36,691 nt of DNA, from IMG/VR virus record IMGVR_UViG_3300046512_000236, positions 1 through 36,691 of that record; one strand, 5' to 3'. Shown here piece after piece: positions 7,092-14,563 of this stretch. The first letter of the stretch is position 1. Each line of letters starts with the position of its first letter. The translations under genes were made by a program, and so were the position numbers. The DNA comes from a virus. The notes beneath the pieces were generated by a model, which saw only the letters and a list, made by a program, of their open reading frames with translations, was not told the origin of the DNA and did no database searches.

Positions 7092-7723
7092 CCTGGTGCA
7101 ACGGCCTTCTTTTTCGCGGCTCTTTGCAGTGAGTTGTAGAGCGTCGCGCGGCTGACCCCGTATCGAGCTGCAACGCTCGTAACGGTGATGTCAGGATCGT
7201 TAGAGGCGAGCAGGGCCTCGACCTCGCGCAATGCGCGGTCATCGAGCTTCGGAGGCCTGCCGCCCATCCTTCCCCGAGCACGCGCCGCCTTGAGGCCTGC
7301 GGCCGTGTTCTCCGCGATGATTTCCCGCTGGAATTGCGCGAGCGACGCCATGACGCCCAGGAACAACCGACCCTGCGGCGTAGTGGTGTCGATGCGCTCG
7401 TTCAAACTTTCGAACCCAATTCTGCGAGCGTCCAGCTCGGCGACGATGCGCACCAGGTCGGCCAGCGAACGGCCGAGCCGGTCGAGGCGCCACACGACCA
7501 GAGTGTCGCCGGCGCGCAGGGCACGCAGCACGTTTGCCAGCTCGGGGCGCGCGGCCGCGCTCTTTCCGCTCTGCTTCTCCTGGTAGAACTGAACGCACCC
7601 CGCGCTGCGCAGGGCGTCGAGCTGCATGTCGAGGTTCTGGTCGGCCGTGGATACGCGGGCATAGCCAATGCGTATGCCGCCGCTGACGATATCGCGCGTT
7701 GCACGGTCTGCGGGGTCACGCAT
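7064..7723 (-). CDS. Serine recombinase, resolvase/invertase family (probable multimer resolvase)
   Basis: A 219-aa protein. The resolvase catalytic domain begins at about residue 17 (IRIGYARVSTADQNLDMQL) with nucleophile Ser25 and the conserved arginine motif WRLDRLGRS. The hinge and C-terminal helix-turn-helix are intact (TVTSVAARYGVSRATLYNSL). The length is normal for the Tn3-resolvase/Hin group. On a plasmid prophage the likely task is resolving multimers so that partition works. No inverted segment is seen at the tail-fibre gene, arguing against a host-range invertase. The ATG at 7723 overlaps the upstream stop by 8 nt; a longer open frame upstream is out-of-frame readthrough. The 3' end overlaps the repressor gene tail to tail. 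Confidence 0.9.
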   Translation of the reverse strand: MRDPADRATRDIVSGGIRIGYARVSTADQNLDMQLDALRSAGCVQFYQEKQSGKSAAARPELANVLRALRAGDTLVVWRLDRLGRSLADLVRIVAELDARRIGFESLNERIDTTTPQGRLFLGVMASLAQFQREIIAENTAAGLKAARARGRMGGRPPKLDDRALREVEALLASNDPDITVTSVAARYGVSRATLYNSLQRAAKKKAVAPGQRTRRKAA

Positions 7724-8108
7724 GGTGGCCTCTGTGGTTCCCCGCCTGAATGGAGCGCATTGCCGCGACGCCGACGATGGCGCGTCGACGAGCTGCGGCC
7801 GCGTCATGCCGGATCGTTTCCACGCAGAGCATGTCGTCCAGGCGGACAGCGATGTATGTTGGGAATTCTTCGACGACAGCGCCGAGGGAAACGGCCAGGC
7901 GATCGGCGTCAGCATCCTGTTCGAGAGGCGCCCATTCGCGCCATATGCCGTCGCCATGCTTGCGCGTCCAGTGGTTGGGGGTTCTGTCGGGGTAGTCGGA
8001 CATAACCGCGCCAGCGGCCTTTGCCGCAAGGCGCAGTAGCTCGGCATCCCCCTCGTACCCCTTGCCGGCGCGGCGGCCGACGCCCCGAATGACCAGGTCG
8101 TTAATCAT
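7716..8108 (-). CDS. Phage-type hypothetical protein (DUF2591-like pattern)
   Basis: A 130-aa protein overlapping both neighbours by 8 nt. The centre (GIWREWAPLEQDADADRLAVSLG) resembles the recurring W.PL.D..DAlrLav pattern of small accessory proteins found near the right arm of many temperate phages, some filed as DUF2591. That comparison is from memory. The function is unknown. The start at 8108 is fixed by the ATGATTAA overlap with the upstream stop. Confidence 0.65.
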   Translation of the reverse strand: MINDLVIRGVGRRAGKGYEGDAELLRLAAKAAGAVMSDYPDRTPNHWTRKHGDGIWREWAPLEQDADADRLAVSLGAVVEEFPTYIAVRLDDMLCVETIRHDAAAARRRAIVGVAAMRSIQAGNHRGHHA

Positions 8109-8460
8109 CGCGCGCCCCCTGCGTTGCCAGGGCCGCGCGCCAGAGCACCTCGGCGCCGCCCCGCCATCCGTAGTCGCGGAACGCAGCTTGCACCTGCTCC
8201 GACTTCCATACGGATTCAAACGCGTCAGACATGACCGGGATAGCAGGCGCCTGGTTCAGCAGCTCGCGCAGCTCGTGCCGCGCTTCCTCGACCTCGTCGC
8301 CCACCATTTCGCCGTCGCCGTTCTCCCACCCCGTAAAGCCAGGAGCCTCGCACCCTTCGACCAGGCGGTCGAGGGAGTCGAGCAGACGCCGTGCGGCCTG
8401 ACTGATCGTCGGCGCGCGGCGCACCTGGTCGGGGTCCACGGTGAGGGCCGGGTTACCCAT
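8101..8460 (-). CDS. Hypothetical acidic helical protein
   Basis: A 119-aa protein, acidic and helix-rich (SQAARRLLDSLDRLVEG... DEVEEARHELRELLNQ), ending with a tryptophan-containing segment (VWKSEQVQAAFRDYGWRGG). No domain is recognised. The ATG at 8460 is preceded by a GGGGG run and overlaps the upstream stop by 8 nt. An in-frame ATG at 8472 is the alternative. It lies in the four-gene operon that ends with the recombinase. Confidence 0.6.
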   Translation of the reverse strand: MGNPALTVDPDQVRRAPTISQAARRLLDSLDRLVEGCEAPGFTGWENGDGEMVGDEVEEARHELRELLNQAPAIPVMSDAFESVWKSEQVQAAFRDYGWRGGAEVLWRAALATQGARDD

Positions 8461-8737
8461 GGCGGCCCCCATTCTCGGCAATGCGCTGTAGGGTCGTTGT
8501 AACCGTTCGCGCCATGTGCTTGATCGCGGCCGCGAGATCGTCGCCATAGATGATCGTGCGCTCCATGTGGCCGGTTAATGGCGAGGGGTTGTCGACTACC
8601 AGGGCCAGGCGCTTGCCTATTAGGTAGAGGCCGGTGGGAGGGGCATCGGGCAACGCCGGGTGAGGCCGGCGCCCTGCGCGTTTGGCTCGCATCTTCATAG
8701 CGTCTAATAACTCCTTTGAGAACCGTTTTCCATACAT
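8453..8737 (-). CDS. Hypothetical basic protein, first gene of recombinase operon
   Basis: A 94-aa protein with a strongly basic N-terminus (MYGKRFSKELLDAMKMRAKRAGRR) and a beta-like centre (GLYLIGKRLALVVDN), function unknown. The ATG at 8737 sits only five bases after a TATAGT hexamer (complement of 8743-8748), so transcription from that box would start at or next to the start codon. No Shine-Dalgarno is present. This makes a leaderless mRNA possible, or the start could be internal (Met15). Confidence 0.6.
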   Translation of the reverse strand: MYGKRFSKELLDAMKMRAKRAGRRPHPALPDAPPTGLYLIGKRLALVVDNPSPLTGHMERTIIYGDDLAAAIKHMARTVTTTLQRIAENGGRHG

Positions 8738-8773
8738 AGAAAACTATACAGGGTTGTTAGACAGCGCGGGCAG

Positions 8774-8800
8774 AAAAAAGGCCTGCACGCGGCAGGCCTT
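8774..8800 (-). terminator. Rho-independent terminator of the brnTA cassette
   Basis: AAGGCCTGC/GCAGGCCTT (8778-8786 with 8792-8800) forms a 9-bp stem. On the minus strand it leads into TTTTTT. It lies 28 bp after the last gene of the toxin-antitoxin cassette and just before the next minus-strand operon. Confidence 0.85.
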
Positions 8801-8827
8801 CGGTATGTGTATAGAAACGATGGTTTT

Positions 8828-9022
8828 TTAGACAATGGGGAACGGGTTGTCGGGGACTTCTCGCGCGGTTTCGAGAAGGCCCATCCCCGTGAACCCGTAG
8901 CCAGCGGCGCGGAGCGTTCGCTTTGCTTCCTGGCTCTCGACCAGCATGCGTACGATCAGTGCGGCCGCCTCGGCATCGCCGGCCGCACTGACGACCAAGG
9001 CGCGAAAGTTCTCGGGCGTCAT
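8828..9022 (-). CDS. Small unknown protein, third gene of brnTA cassette
   Basis: A 64-aa acidic protein (MTPENFRALVVSAAGDAEAAALIV... ending DNPFPIV), probably helical. It starts 2 nt after the brnA stop and is followed by the cassette terminator, so it must be cotranscribed with the toxin and antitoxin. It resembles no BrnT, BrnA or other toxin-antitoxin family known to me. It may be an accessory regulator or an independent small gene. Confidence 0.65.
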   Translation of the reverse strand: MTPENFRALVVSAAGDAEAAALIVRMLVESQEAKRTLRAAGYGFTGMGLLETAREVPDNPFPIV

Positions 9023-9024
9023 GG

Positions 9025-9372
9025 TTAGCGCGGCAGCAGGCGGTGCGACTTCGCATAGGCGCGCAGTGCATCGTTCATGCGTGTTTGCCAGCCGTCGCCG
9101 GTGGCCTTGAATGCGTCGACCACGTCGCGATCGGCGCGCATGGTGAGCGGCACCTTGCGCTCGGATTCCGGCAGGGCAGGGCGGCCGCGCCGCTTCATCA
9201 GCGCGTCGGCGCGCTCCTGGCCGAGCAGCTCGGGCAACACGTCACGGGCGGGGCGCATCGAGGCCAGTTGCGCGTCGGTCAGGGGCGGGCTATCGGGGTC
9301 CGATTCGGCCGCGCGGGTGAGCGCCGCGTCTTCGGCGTCGGTCGGGATGTGGAATTTACGCTTGGTCGACAT
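9025..9372 (-). CDS. brnA: BrnA-type antitoxin (RHH, autorepressor)
   Basis: A 115-aa protein. The N-terminal part is acidic and probably wraps the toxin. The C-terminal part (GRPALPESERKVPLTMRADRDVVDAFKATGDGWQTRMNDALR is the key span, residues about 62-105) is typical of BrnA: a beta strand after GRP followed by two helices with the GxGWQTRMN signature of this RHH group. BrnA neutralises BrnT and represses the operon by binding a palindrome in the promoter. The gene overlaps brnT by 17 nt, the usual toxin-first order. Confidence 0.92.
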   Translation of the reverse strand: MSTKRKFHIPTDAEDAALTRAAESDPDSPPLTDAQLASMRPARDVLPELLGQERADALMKRRGRPALPESERKVPLTMRADRDVVDAFKATGDGWQTRMNDALRAYAKSHRLLPR

Positions 9373-9625
9373 AGATTTTTACCTCGCGGCGGTTAGCTTT
9401 GCGCAGGCTGATTGCGCGGAGATTGGCGCCCCGCATCGTGAACACGAGAACATAGATGCGGTCGCCAATCGGGCCGGTGGCGATGTACCGTTGCTCGCCG
9501 TAGTTCTCGCGAGTGTCGGCGGAAATCTGCGCCACTTCCATTTCGAACGATTCGGCCAGTGCCAGCGAAACGCCGTGCTTGGCGCGGTTGATTTGGTCTT
9601 TGGATGGGTCGAATTCGATCGGCAT
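9356..9625 (-). CDS. brnT: BrnT-type ribonuclease toxin
   Basis: An 89-aa protein with the BrnT pattern: FDPSKDQINRAKHGVSLALA at the N-terminus, a central GDRIYVLVFTMRG strand pair and the terminal RAISLRKANRREVKIY. BrnT folds like RelE and cleaves RNA; BrnA blocks it. The ATG at 9625 begins the conserved region. A longer frame upstream would read through the promoter. The promoter's -10 lies only 6-7 nt before this ATG and no Shine-Dalgarno is visible, so a leaderless mRNA is likely. It probably serves plasmid maintenance or anti-phage defence. Confidence 0.93.
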   Translation of the reverse strand: MPIEFDPSKDQINRAKHGVSLALAESFEMEVAQISADTRENYGEQRYIATGPIGDRIYVLVFTMRGANLRAISLRKANRREVKIYVDQA

Positions 9626-9631
9626 GTAATA

Positions 9632-9660
9632 AGTGTACGTACATATATTAGGCTTGGCAA
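9632..9660 (-). promoter_or_regulatory. brnT promoter with palindromic operator TGTACGTACA
   Basis: On the minus strand TTGCCA (9660-9655), a 17-bp spacer and TACACT (9637-9632) form a sigma70-like promoter. The perfect palindrome TGTACGTACA at 9634-9643 covers the -10, the position expected for an autorepressing BrnA site. A second CGTACG lies at 9673-9678. Confidence 0.7.
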
Positions 9661-9678
9661 GGAATATTTGCACGTACG

Positions 9679-9702
9679 AAAAAGCCGGGTCATGCCCCGG
9701 CT
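9679..9702 (-). terminator. Rho-independent terminator after the tail operon
   Basis: An AGCCGGG/CCCGGCT stem (9683-9689 with 9696-9702), followed on the minus strand by TTTTT (complement of 9679-9683). It lies 42 bp downstream of the gene D stop and separates the late tail operon from the brnTA promoter. Confidence 0.85.
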
Positions 9703-9743
9703 TGTGTGTTGTGGCCTTGCCACGTTCGGTTCGCCTGAAACAC

Positions 9744-10778
9744 CTACCTGCCGCCCTTTCGGAAGTGCGAGCGGTGCCGCGCGGCCTCCGGGTCGTCGCG
9801 CACCTCGAACTCGCAATCGGACGTGTAGCCGCTGTTGCTGATGTTGTGCGAAACCTCCTTGAGTAACCAGGACGTGTCGTCGATCTCGGGCTTCCACCCG
9901 GAAAGCGAAACCGGCATTTCGGGGAACAGATCAGGAATGCCCAGCGCCAGGGTCAGCGACATGGTCGCCTGGCCGCGCTTGACGCGGTTGTACTCAGCGG
10001 TCGCAGCGGCCTCGGCCTCCCTCTGCGTCGCGTACCCCTCGGGAAGCACCTTCATGTTCTTGTTGCTCTCGCCGCCGACCACAACGGACAAGCGTTTCTT
10101 CTTCCCGTTTGAGTAATAGTAGGCGCGGACGCCATCGTACGATTCGCGCTCGGCGACGTGATAGCGGTGGCGGTCGCCATCGCGGCGCGTGATGTTCAGC
10201 TCGGGCAGTTCCTTGCCGCTTGCGGTTGTCCCCTGGCCGATTGGCATAAAGAGCAGGTGATCGTCCTTCACAGTCATGACCGCGTCGTAACGCTTGCCAA
10301 GGCGGCGAAGGAAAGACATGTCGCTTTCGTTCGATTGGTCGATGTGAGAAATAACAGTTTTCGCGAGCTTGTCGGCCACACGTGGATCCAGCTTGTACCG
10401 CTTCGCGATCGTCGACACGATGTCGCCGATTCTGTTGTTGTGCCAGCTCTTTTCTCGACGCTCCGACATGCCTTGCGACATAGACACACTGCGGCCGCGC
10501 ACTGTGATGGTGTCCGGGGCGCCAGCATACTCGGCCTCGTCGATCTTGAAGCGGCCCTTGCTGACCATGCCGCTGTCTTCCCACCCGAACGCCACGTCCA
10601 GGACGGCGCCGCGCGATGGGATGGCGAGCATGCCGTCGCTATCGTTAAGCGCGATGGTCAGCTCGTCGGCGGCGTCCTCGCGGCTTTCACGCAGGTTCAG
10701 GTTAATGAGGCGGGGGGCCATGGTGCTCGTAAGGTCTTTGCCATCGAGCGTGATGCTGTAGATAGGCATGCGCGCCAT
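9744..10778 (-). CDS. D: Late control protein GpD (tail hub)
   Basis: A 344-aa protein matching the phage_GPD (P2 gene D) family: N-terminal PIYSITLDGKDLT, the central SNESDMSFLRRLGKRYDAVMTVKDDHLLF, and a C-terminal baseplate-hub domain. The P2 protein is about 387 aa. GpD forms the hub, related to T4 gp27 and VgrG, on which the V spike sits. It is the last gene of the tail operon, as in P2, and is followed by a terminator. In P2, ogr follows D; here it does not. Confidence 0.93.
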   Translation of the reverse strand: MARMPIYSITLDGKDLTSTMAPRLINLNLRESREDAADELTIALNDSDGMLAIPSRGAVLDVAFGWEDSGMVSKGRFKIDEAEYAGAPDTITVRGRSVSMSQGMSERREKSWHNNRIGDIVSTIAKRYKLDPRVADKLAKTVISHIDQSNESDMSFLRRLGKRYDAVMTVKDDHLLFMPIGQGTTASGKELPELNITRRDGDRHRYHVAERESYDGVRAYYYSNGKKKRLSVVVGGESNKNMKVLPEGYATQREAEAAATAEYNRVKRGQATMSLTLALGIPDLFPEMPVSLSGWKPEIDDTSWLLKEVSHNISNSGYTSDCEFEVRDDPEAARHRSHFRKGGR

Positions 10779-10783
10779 GCTTG

Positions 10784-11377
10784 CTAGTCTCCAATGATGC
10801 CGCCGATCGCGCCGCTTGCCGCGCTTGCGGCCTGGCTGGCGGCGTTCTTGACGTAGCTCGCCGCGTCCGCGCTGATCGTGCTTAGATAGCCCTTCGCGCT
10901 ATTCACGGCTCCCTGGGCGGCATTGAGGTATCCGCGCGCCTCGGCGAGATATCCGGCAGAGCCGTCCAGGCTCATGCCCTGGCCGGCGGGGGATGCCAGG
11001 TCGTCGTCGGTGCGCTTGAGGTTGATCGTGAAGTCGATGCGGCGCGGGGTGCCGTCCTTAGTGAAGTACGTTTGCTCGGTGTCCAGGCCTTCGATAAGCC
11101 AGGCGCCGTACACATATCCCGAGCCGTCGACCAGGGCGTACGCCTCGCCGAGATCGCCCATGTACCGCAGTGTTTCTATAGAGGCGGTCGTGCCCTTGAA
11201 TTCAGGCACAAGGACGCCGTTTAGCGAGATGGTGTCGTCCCCCTGGCCGGTGTATTGCGCTGCGGGCCTGTCGCCCACTCGCGGGTTGCTTGGGTGGTTC
11301 CAGGAGGCCGAGCGCCGGAGTTGCTGATAGGCGATCGTATCCAGGCTGAAAACGAATTGTCCGAGGCACATCATCAT
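10784..11377 (-). CDS. U: Tail protein GpU (tail terminator)
   Basis: A 197-aa protein of the P2 GpU family (MMMCLGQFVFSLDTIAYQ... SWNHPSNPRVGDRPAAQYTGQGDD... LNGVLVPEF). GpU caps and ends the tail tube. It is longer than P2 U (159 aa) because of an Ala/Gly/Ser-rich C-terminal tail (residues about 160-197). The first of three tandem ATGs at 11377 was chosen because AAGGAGA lies 8 nt upstream. A much longer frame running into T is out-of-frame with T and not real. Confidence 0.93.
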   Translation of the reverse strand: MMMCLGQFVFSLDTIAYQQLRRSASWNHPSNPRVGDRPAAQYTGQGDDTISLNGVLVPEFKGTTASIETLRYMGDLGEAYALVDGSGYVYGAWLIEGLDTEQTYFTKDGTPRRIDFTINLKRTDDDLASPAGQGMSLDGSAGYLAEARGYLNAAQGAVNSAKGYLSTISADAASYVKNAASQAASAASGAIGGIIGD

Positions 11378-11394
11378 GGCCGTGTTCTCCTTGT

Positions 11395-13998
11395 TCAGTC
11401 CGAGAATCGGGAGAGCGCGCGCGATTGCTTGGCGCGCTCGAACTTCTCCAATTCGACGCGGACAGCTTGCGCCAGCTCGTCGACGTTCATTTCTCGGGCC
11501 ATGGCGTTGATCGTGATTTGGTAGGTGACGGCGGCAACGCCGGCGCCGGTTGACGAGCCAGGCGAGGGGGCGGCCGGCGGGCGAAGGTCGAGCGGTTGCT
11601 GCACGGCCCCGAAACCAGCGCCAGGCGTGACCGCGCTCTTTCCCGGCTGAAACTCGGTGGTCGCCACGTCCGCAAGGTTTCGGGCCGCCTGGGCCACGGA
11701 ACCCTGTTCCTCTGTGATGCCCTGGGCGGCGCCCTGCGACACGTACCCTCCCAGCTCGGCCATGACCCGGCTCGGGCTGTGGATGTCCATTTTTCCCTTG
11801 AACCAGCCGGCGATGCCATCGGCCACACTCGAAATGGCCGAGCGCACACTGTCGACGCCGCTCAGGATGCCGTTGACCAGGCCGGCCAGGATGTTTGCCC
11901 CGAACTCGGTGAACTTGCCGGGGAGCGTGACGCCAAACCAGGACATGACAGCGGCGAACGCCTGGTAGAACATGCCCAGCGGCGACCAGTTCAGGATCAG
12001 CGCGGCAATGCCGGACAAGCCGCCCGAGGCCGCTTGTTGGATTTGCGTCCACAGGCCGGCGAAGAACGCCTTGATCGGCTCCCAGTACTGAATGATGAGC
12101 AGGGCGGCCACGGCGATAGCGGTCACGGCGAGGCCGATCGGGTTCATCAGCAGTGCGCGGCCGATGAATAGAATCCCATTGGCGACAAATCTCAATGCAG
12201 TACCCATGCCACCGAGGACGCGCATGAACAAGCTACCCTCCGCGCCGAGTGCCGTAATGCCGAATTGAAGCATCGCGAGCGGGCCGAGGATGCCGGCAGC
12301 TGCGATCGCCAGGCCGCCCAGGGCAATGAGCAAAATCCCGGTGATGGCGATTACCTTCATGATGGCGCCCGCCGTGGCGGGGTTCTCGCGCGCCCATGCG
12401 CCCAGGCTTTGCGCAACGTTGCCGATCCACTCGGTAACGGCTTTCAGCTCGGGCGCGATGGCCTCGCCGAACGCGACCATCGAGTTAGTGAACGTGCCGC
12501 TTGCTGCTTCCCACAGGTTCTTGAGCGTACCGAGCTGCTTGTTGACGCGCTCCTGTAGCGAGGCCTGCGCCGCCATCTTGGCCTGCACCTCGGCGTAGCC
12601 ATCCGCCCCCTTCTCGACCAGGAGCGACACAACCTGCAACGTTTCGGCGTCGTCGCCGAAAATCGCCTTGACCACGTTGACGCGCTTCTCGGTGGTCAGG
12701 CTCTTAAGCCTTTCGAGCTGCTTGAACATGTTGTCCAGGCCGCCGAACTCGCCCTTGCCATCGGTGAAATTTAGCTTGATGCCGTCTTTCTTCAGGAGGT
12801 CGTTTCCGTCCTCCATCTTCTTCTTGTCGAACCCGGCTTGAAATACCTTGCGCAGCGCGTTGCCTGCGGCCTCGCCCTTCATGCCGGCCTGGTCGGCCAT
12901 GACCAGGAACGGCGCAAGTGCCTTCGCCCCTTCCAGGCCCTTGAGCTTGACGGTATCCATGGCTGACGAGAGCTTCGAGAACCCTTGCAGCATGTTGTTG
13001 TCGTCGACGCCCAGGTAGAACGATTTCTGGATGACGTCCATCAGCGACAGCATGTCGCCCTCGCTGGTGCGCGTGGCGTCTTGCAGCTTGGCGGCGAACT
13101 CGGCCGCCTCGTCGGGCGTCTTCTTGAGCTGCACGGCCAGGTAGGCGGTTGCCTCGCCCATGCCGCCAAGGATGGCTTTCGCGCTGATACCCTGGCGCGT
13201 AAGCATCGTCATCATGTTCTGGAAATCGGCCGTGGTGCCTGGCAGCTTGTCCCCTAGCTTCATCGCCAGGGCGTTGATCTTCCCAAATTCCTCGGGCACG
13301 ACGCCGCCGGCGCGCATGAGGGCGACGCTTAGGTTCGTCGCGGCGTCCTCGGCCTGGGCATACGCGGCCACAGGAACGGCCACGGCGCCTGTCGCAGCTG
13401 CGCCGGTAGCCGTGGCCCAAGCGCCGCCGCTGGCGAGTGATCCAGCGACGGCCTTTCTGGCGTTCATCTTGTCGCGAGCTTCGCCAAGCTTGCGGGTGCG
13501 CGCGGCCAGCTGGTCGAGCTGGCGTTTTTGCGCTTCCATGGCCATCGTGGTTGACACGACCTTTGCGCGGAGATCCCACTCTGCGGCCGCCAGGTTGCGC
13601 GTGTCGACACCAGCGCCGGCGAGCTTGGCACGCAAGCTTTGAGCCGTGGCGACGTTGTTCGAATGCTCTGCGGCCAGCTTGGCGGCCGCACGCTGGGCGG
13701 CGTTGAGGTCGCGGGCCATCGCCTTTGTCGGCGGGCCGCTGGCGCCCAGCGCGGTCGCCAGCCGGTTGACCTTTAGTTGTGCATCGGAAAGCGCGGACCC
13801 CGAGGCCCTGGCGTTCGCTTCGAGCTGGCGGAACGTGCCGATATCCTTCTGCGCATCAGACAACGCCTTGAGCTGGTCGCGCGATTCCTTGAACGATTTC
13901 GCCAGGTCGCGGCCGCCGGCCATGGTGCGTTTCAGGGGGCCAGTGATGCGGTCGACGTAGTCGAACAGCACGCGCAGCTTGAGGTCGTTTGATGCCAT
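11395..13998 (-). CDS. T: Tail tape measure protein GpT
   Basis: An 867-aa tape measure protein that sets tail length and is ejected with DNA. The N-terminus (KLRVLFDYVDRITGPLKRTMAGGRDLAKSF is the span) matches P2-like TMPs. Long Ala-rich coiled coils occupy residues 30-190. A TMP signature region lies at about 220-500 (VPEEFGKINALAMKLGDKLPGT). Hydrophobic helices occur at about 555-590 and 610-665. It starts within the stop of the E' frame (TGATG overlap), the normal P2 arrangement after E+E'. Confidence 0.93.
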   Translation of the reverse strand: MASNDLKLRVLFDYVDRITGPLKRTMAGGRDLAKSFKESRDQLKALSDAQKDIGTFRQLEANARASGSALSDAQLKVNRLATALGASGPPTKAMARDLNAAQRAAAKLAAEHSNNVATAQSLRAKLAGAGVDTRNLAAAEWDLRAKVVSTTMAMEAQKRQLDQLAARTRKLGEARDKMNARKAVAGSLASGGAWATATGAAATGAVAVPVAAYAQAEDAATNLSVALMRAGGVVPEEFGKINALAMKLGDKLPGTTADFQNMMTMLTRQGISAKAILGGMGEATAYLAVQLKKTPDEAAEFAAKLQDATRTSEGDMLSLMDVIQKSFYLGVDDNNMLQGFSKLSSAMDTVKLKGLEGAKALAPFLVMADQAGMKGEAAGNALRKVFQAGFDKKKMEDGNDLLKKDGIKLNFTDGKGEFGGLDNMFKQLERLKSLTTEKRVNVVKAIFGDDAETLQVVSLLVEKGADGYAEVQAKMAAQASLQERVNKQLGTLKNLWEAASGTFTNSMVAFGEAIAPELKAVTEWIGNVAQSLGAWARENPATAGAIMKVIAITGILLIALGGLAIAAAGILGPLAMLQFGITALGAEGSLFMRVLGGMGTALRFVANGILFIGRALLMNPIGLAVTAIAVAALLIIQYWEPIKAFFAGLWTQIQQAASGGLSGIAALILNWSPLGMFYQAFAAVMSWFGVTLPGKFTEFGANILAGLVNGILSGVDSVRSAISSVADGIAGWFKGKMDIHSPSRVMAELGGYVSQGAAQGITEEQGSVAQAARNLADVATTEFQPGKSAVTPGAGFGAVQQPLDLRPPAAPSPGSSTGAGVAAVTYQITINAMAREMNVDELAQAVRVELEKFERAKQSRALSRFSD

Positions 13999-14192
13999 CA
14001 GTCGTTTCCGCTTCGGATTCGGGCGCGTTCGCGCCAGCTCATAAGTTCACCCAGGGACATTTCGCCTAGTTCCTGGCGGCTCAGTCGCAGGACCGCCAGG
14101 ATGTCGGCCTCTGCGTCCTCTACATCGTTTGCGAGTCGATGTTTGCTTTCGCGTGCTTCGGCAGCAAAAAACCGCCGATTACACCTCCGCAT
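13998..14192 (-). CDS. E': GpE' frame, expressed as GpE+E' by -1 frameshift
   Basis: This overlapping frame encodes the C-terminal extension of the tail assembly chaperone. In P2, E' is made only as an E-E' fusion by -1 ribosomal slippage. Here a fusion through the slippery site at 14165-14171 would contain E residues 1-110 plus 55 residues (beginning AAEARESKHRLAND and ending RARIRSGND), 165 aa in all. An internal ATG at 14192 exists but lies before the slip site and has no clear ribosome-binding site. The E' stop overlaps the T start. Confidence 0.85.
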   Translation of the reverse strand: MRRCNRRFFAAEARESKHRLANDVEDAEADILAVLRLSRQELGEMSLGELMSWRERARIRSGND

Positions 14193-14494
14193 TGCAGGAG
14201 GTCGGCAGGGTCCATCGCCTCGGCCTCTTGGCGCGTGACCATGGGCGAGGAAATGCGCGGGATGAGCTGCGTCAGCGCGACGACATCGAGGTTGGCCAGG
14301 GCGTTGAGCGTCAGGCCGCGCAGCTCGCCCGAGGAGGGACGGCGGAACGAAACCGAGGTGATGAGCTGCTTGCCGCGAACAATGTGGCTGTCCAGGACGA
14401 CAGTATTCGGATCAGCGGCCGGCGCTACGGCTGCAGTGTCGGGTGCGTCGATGGCGGTGGCGTCGGCGTTTGCTGCGTTCTCTTGCGTGTTCAT
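14120..14494 (-). CDS. E: Tail assembly chaperone GpE
   Basis: A 124-aa protein of the P2 GpE family, with an Ala-rich N-terminal segment followed by the conserved core (VRGKQLITSVSFRRPSSGELRG is the key span; LDVVALTQLIPRISSP). GpE and the frameshifted GpE+E' chaperone the tape measure during tube assembly, like lambda gpG/gpGT. It sits between FII and T as in P2. The N-terminal 30 residues (many Ala/Asp) look longer than in P2 E (91 aa). Confidence 0.9.
   Translation of the reverse strand: MNTQENAANADATAIDAPDTAAVAPAADPNTVVLDSHIVRGKQLITSVSFRRPSSGELRGLTLNALANLDVVALTQLIPRISSPMVTRQEAEAMDPADLLQCGGVIGGFLLPKHAKANIDSQTM
14165..14171 (-). other. -1 frameshift slippery heptamer T TTT TTG in gene E
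   Basis: On the minus strand GGT TTT TTG in the E frame contains the heptamer T_TTT_TTG, the same type used for P2 E/E'. Slipping back one base leads directly into the E' frame (next codons GCT GCC GAA). This is site plus frame geometry only; frameshifting was not measured. Confidence 0.88.
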
Positions 14495-14563
14495 GGCTAT
14501 CTATCCAGGTGGTGAGGGGAGGTTGCCGCCCGCGCCTGGCGGGCGGCGTGCATTGCTTCGGGC

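Noticed and set aside
10784-12052. Extended reading of gene U into T
   Set aside because: The upstream part is the T sequence in another frame; a good Shine-Dalgarno and conserved N-terminus place the U start at 11377.
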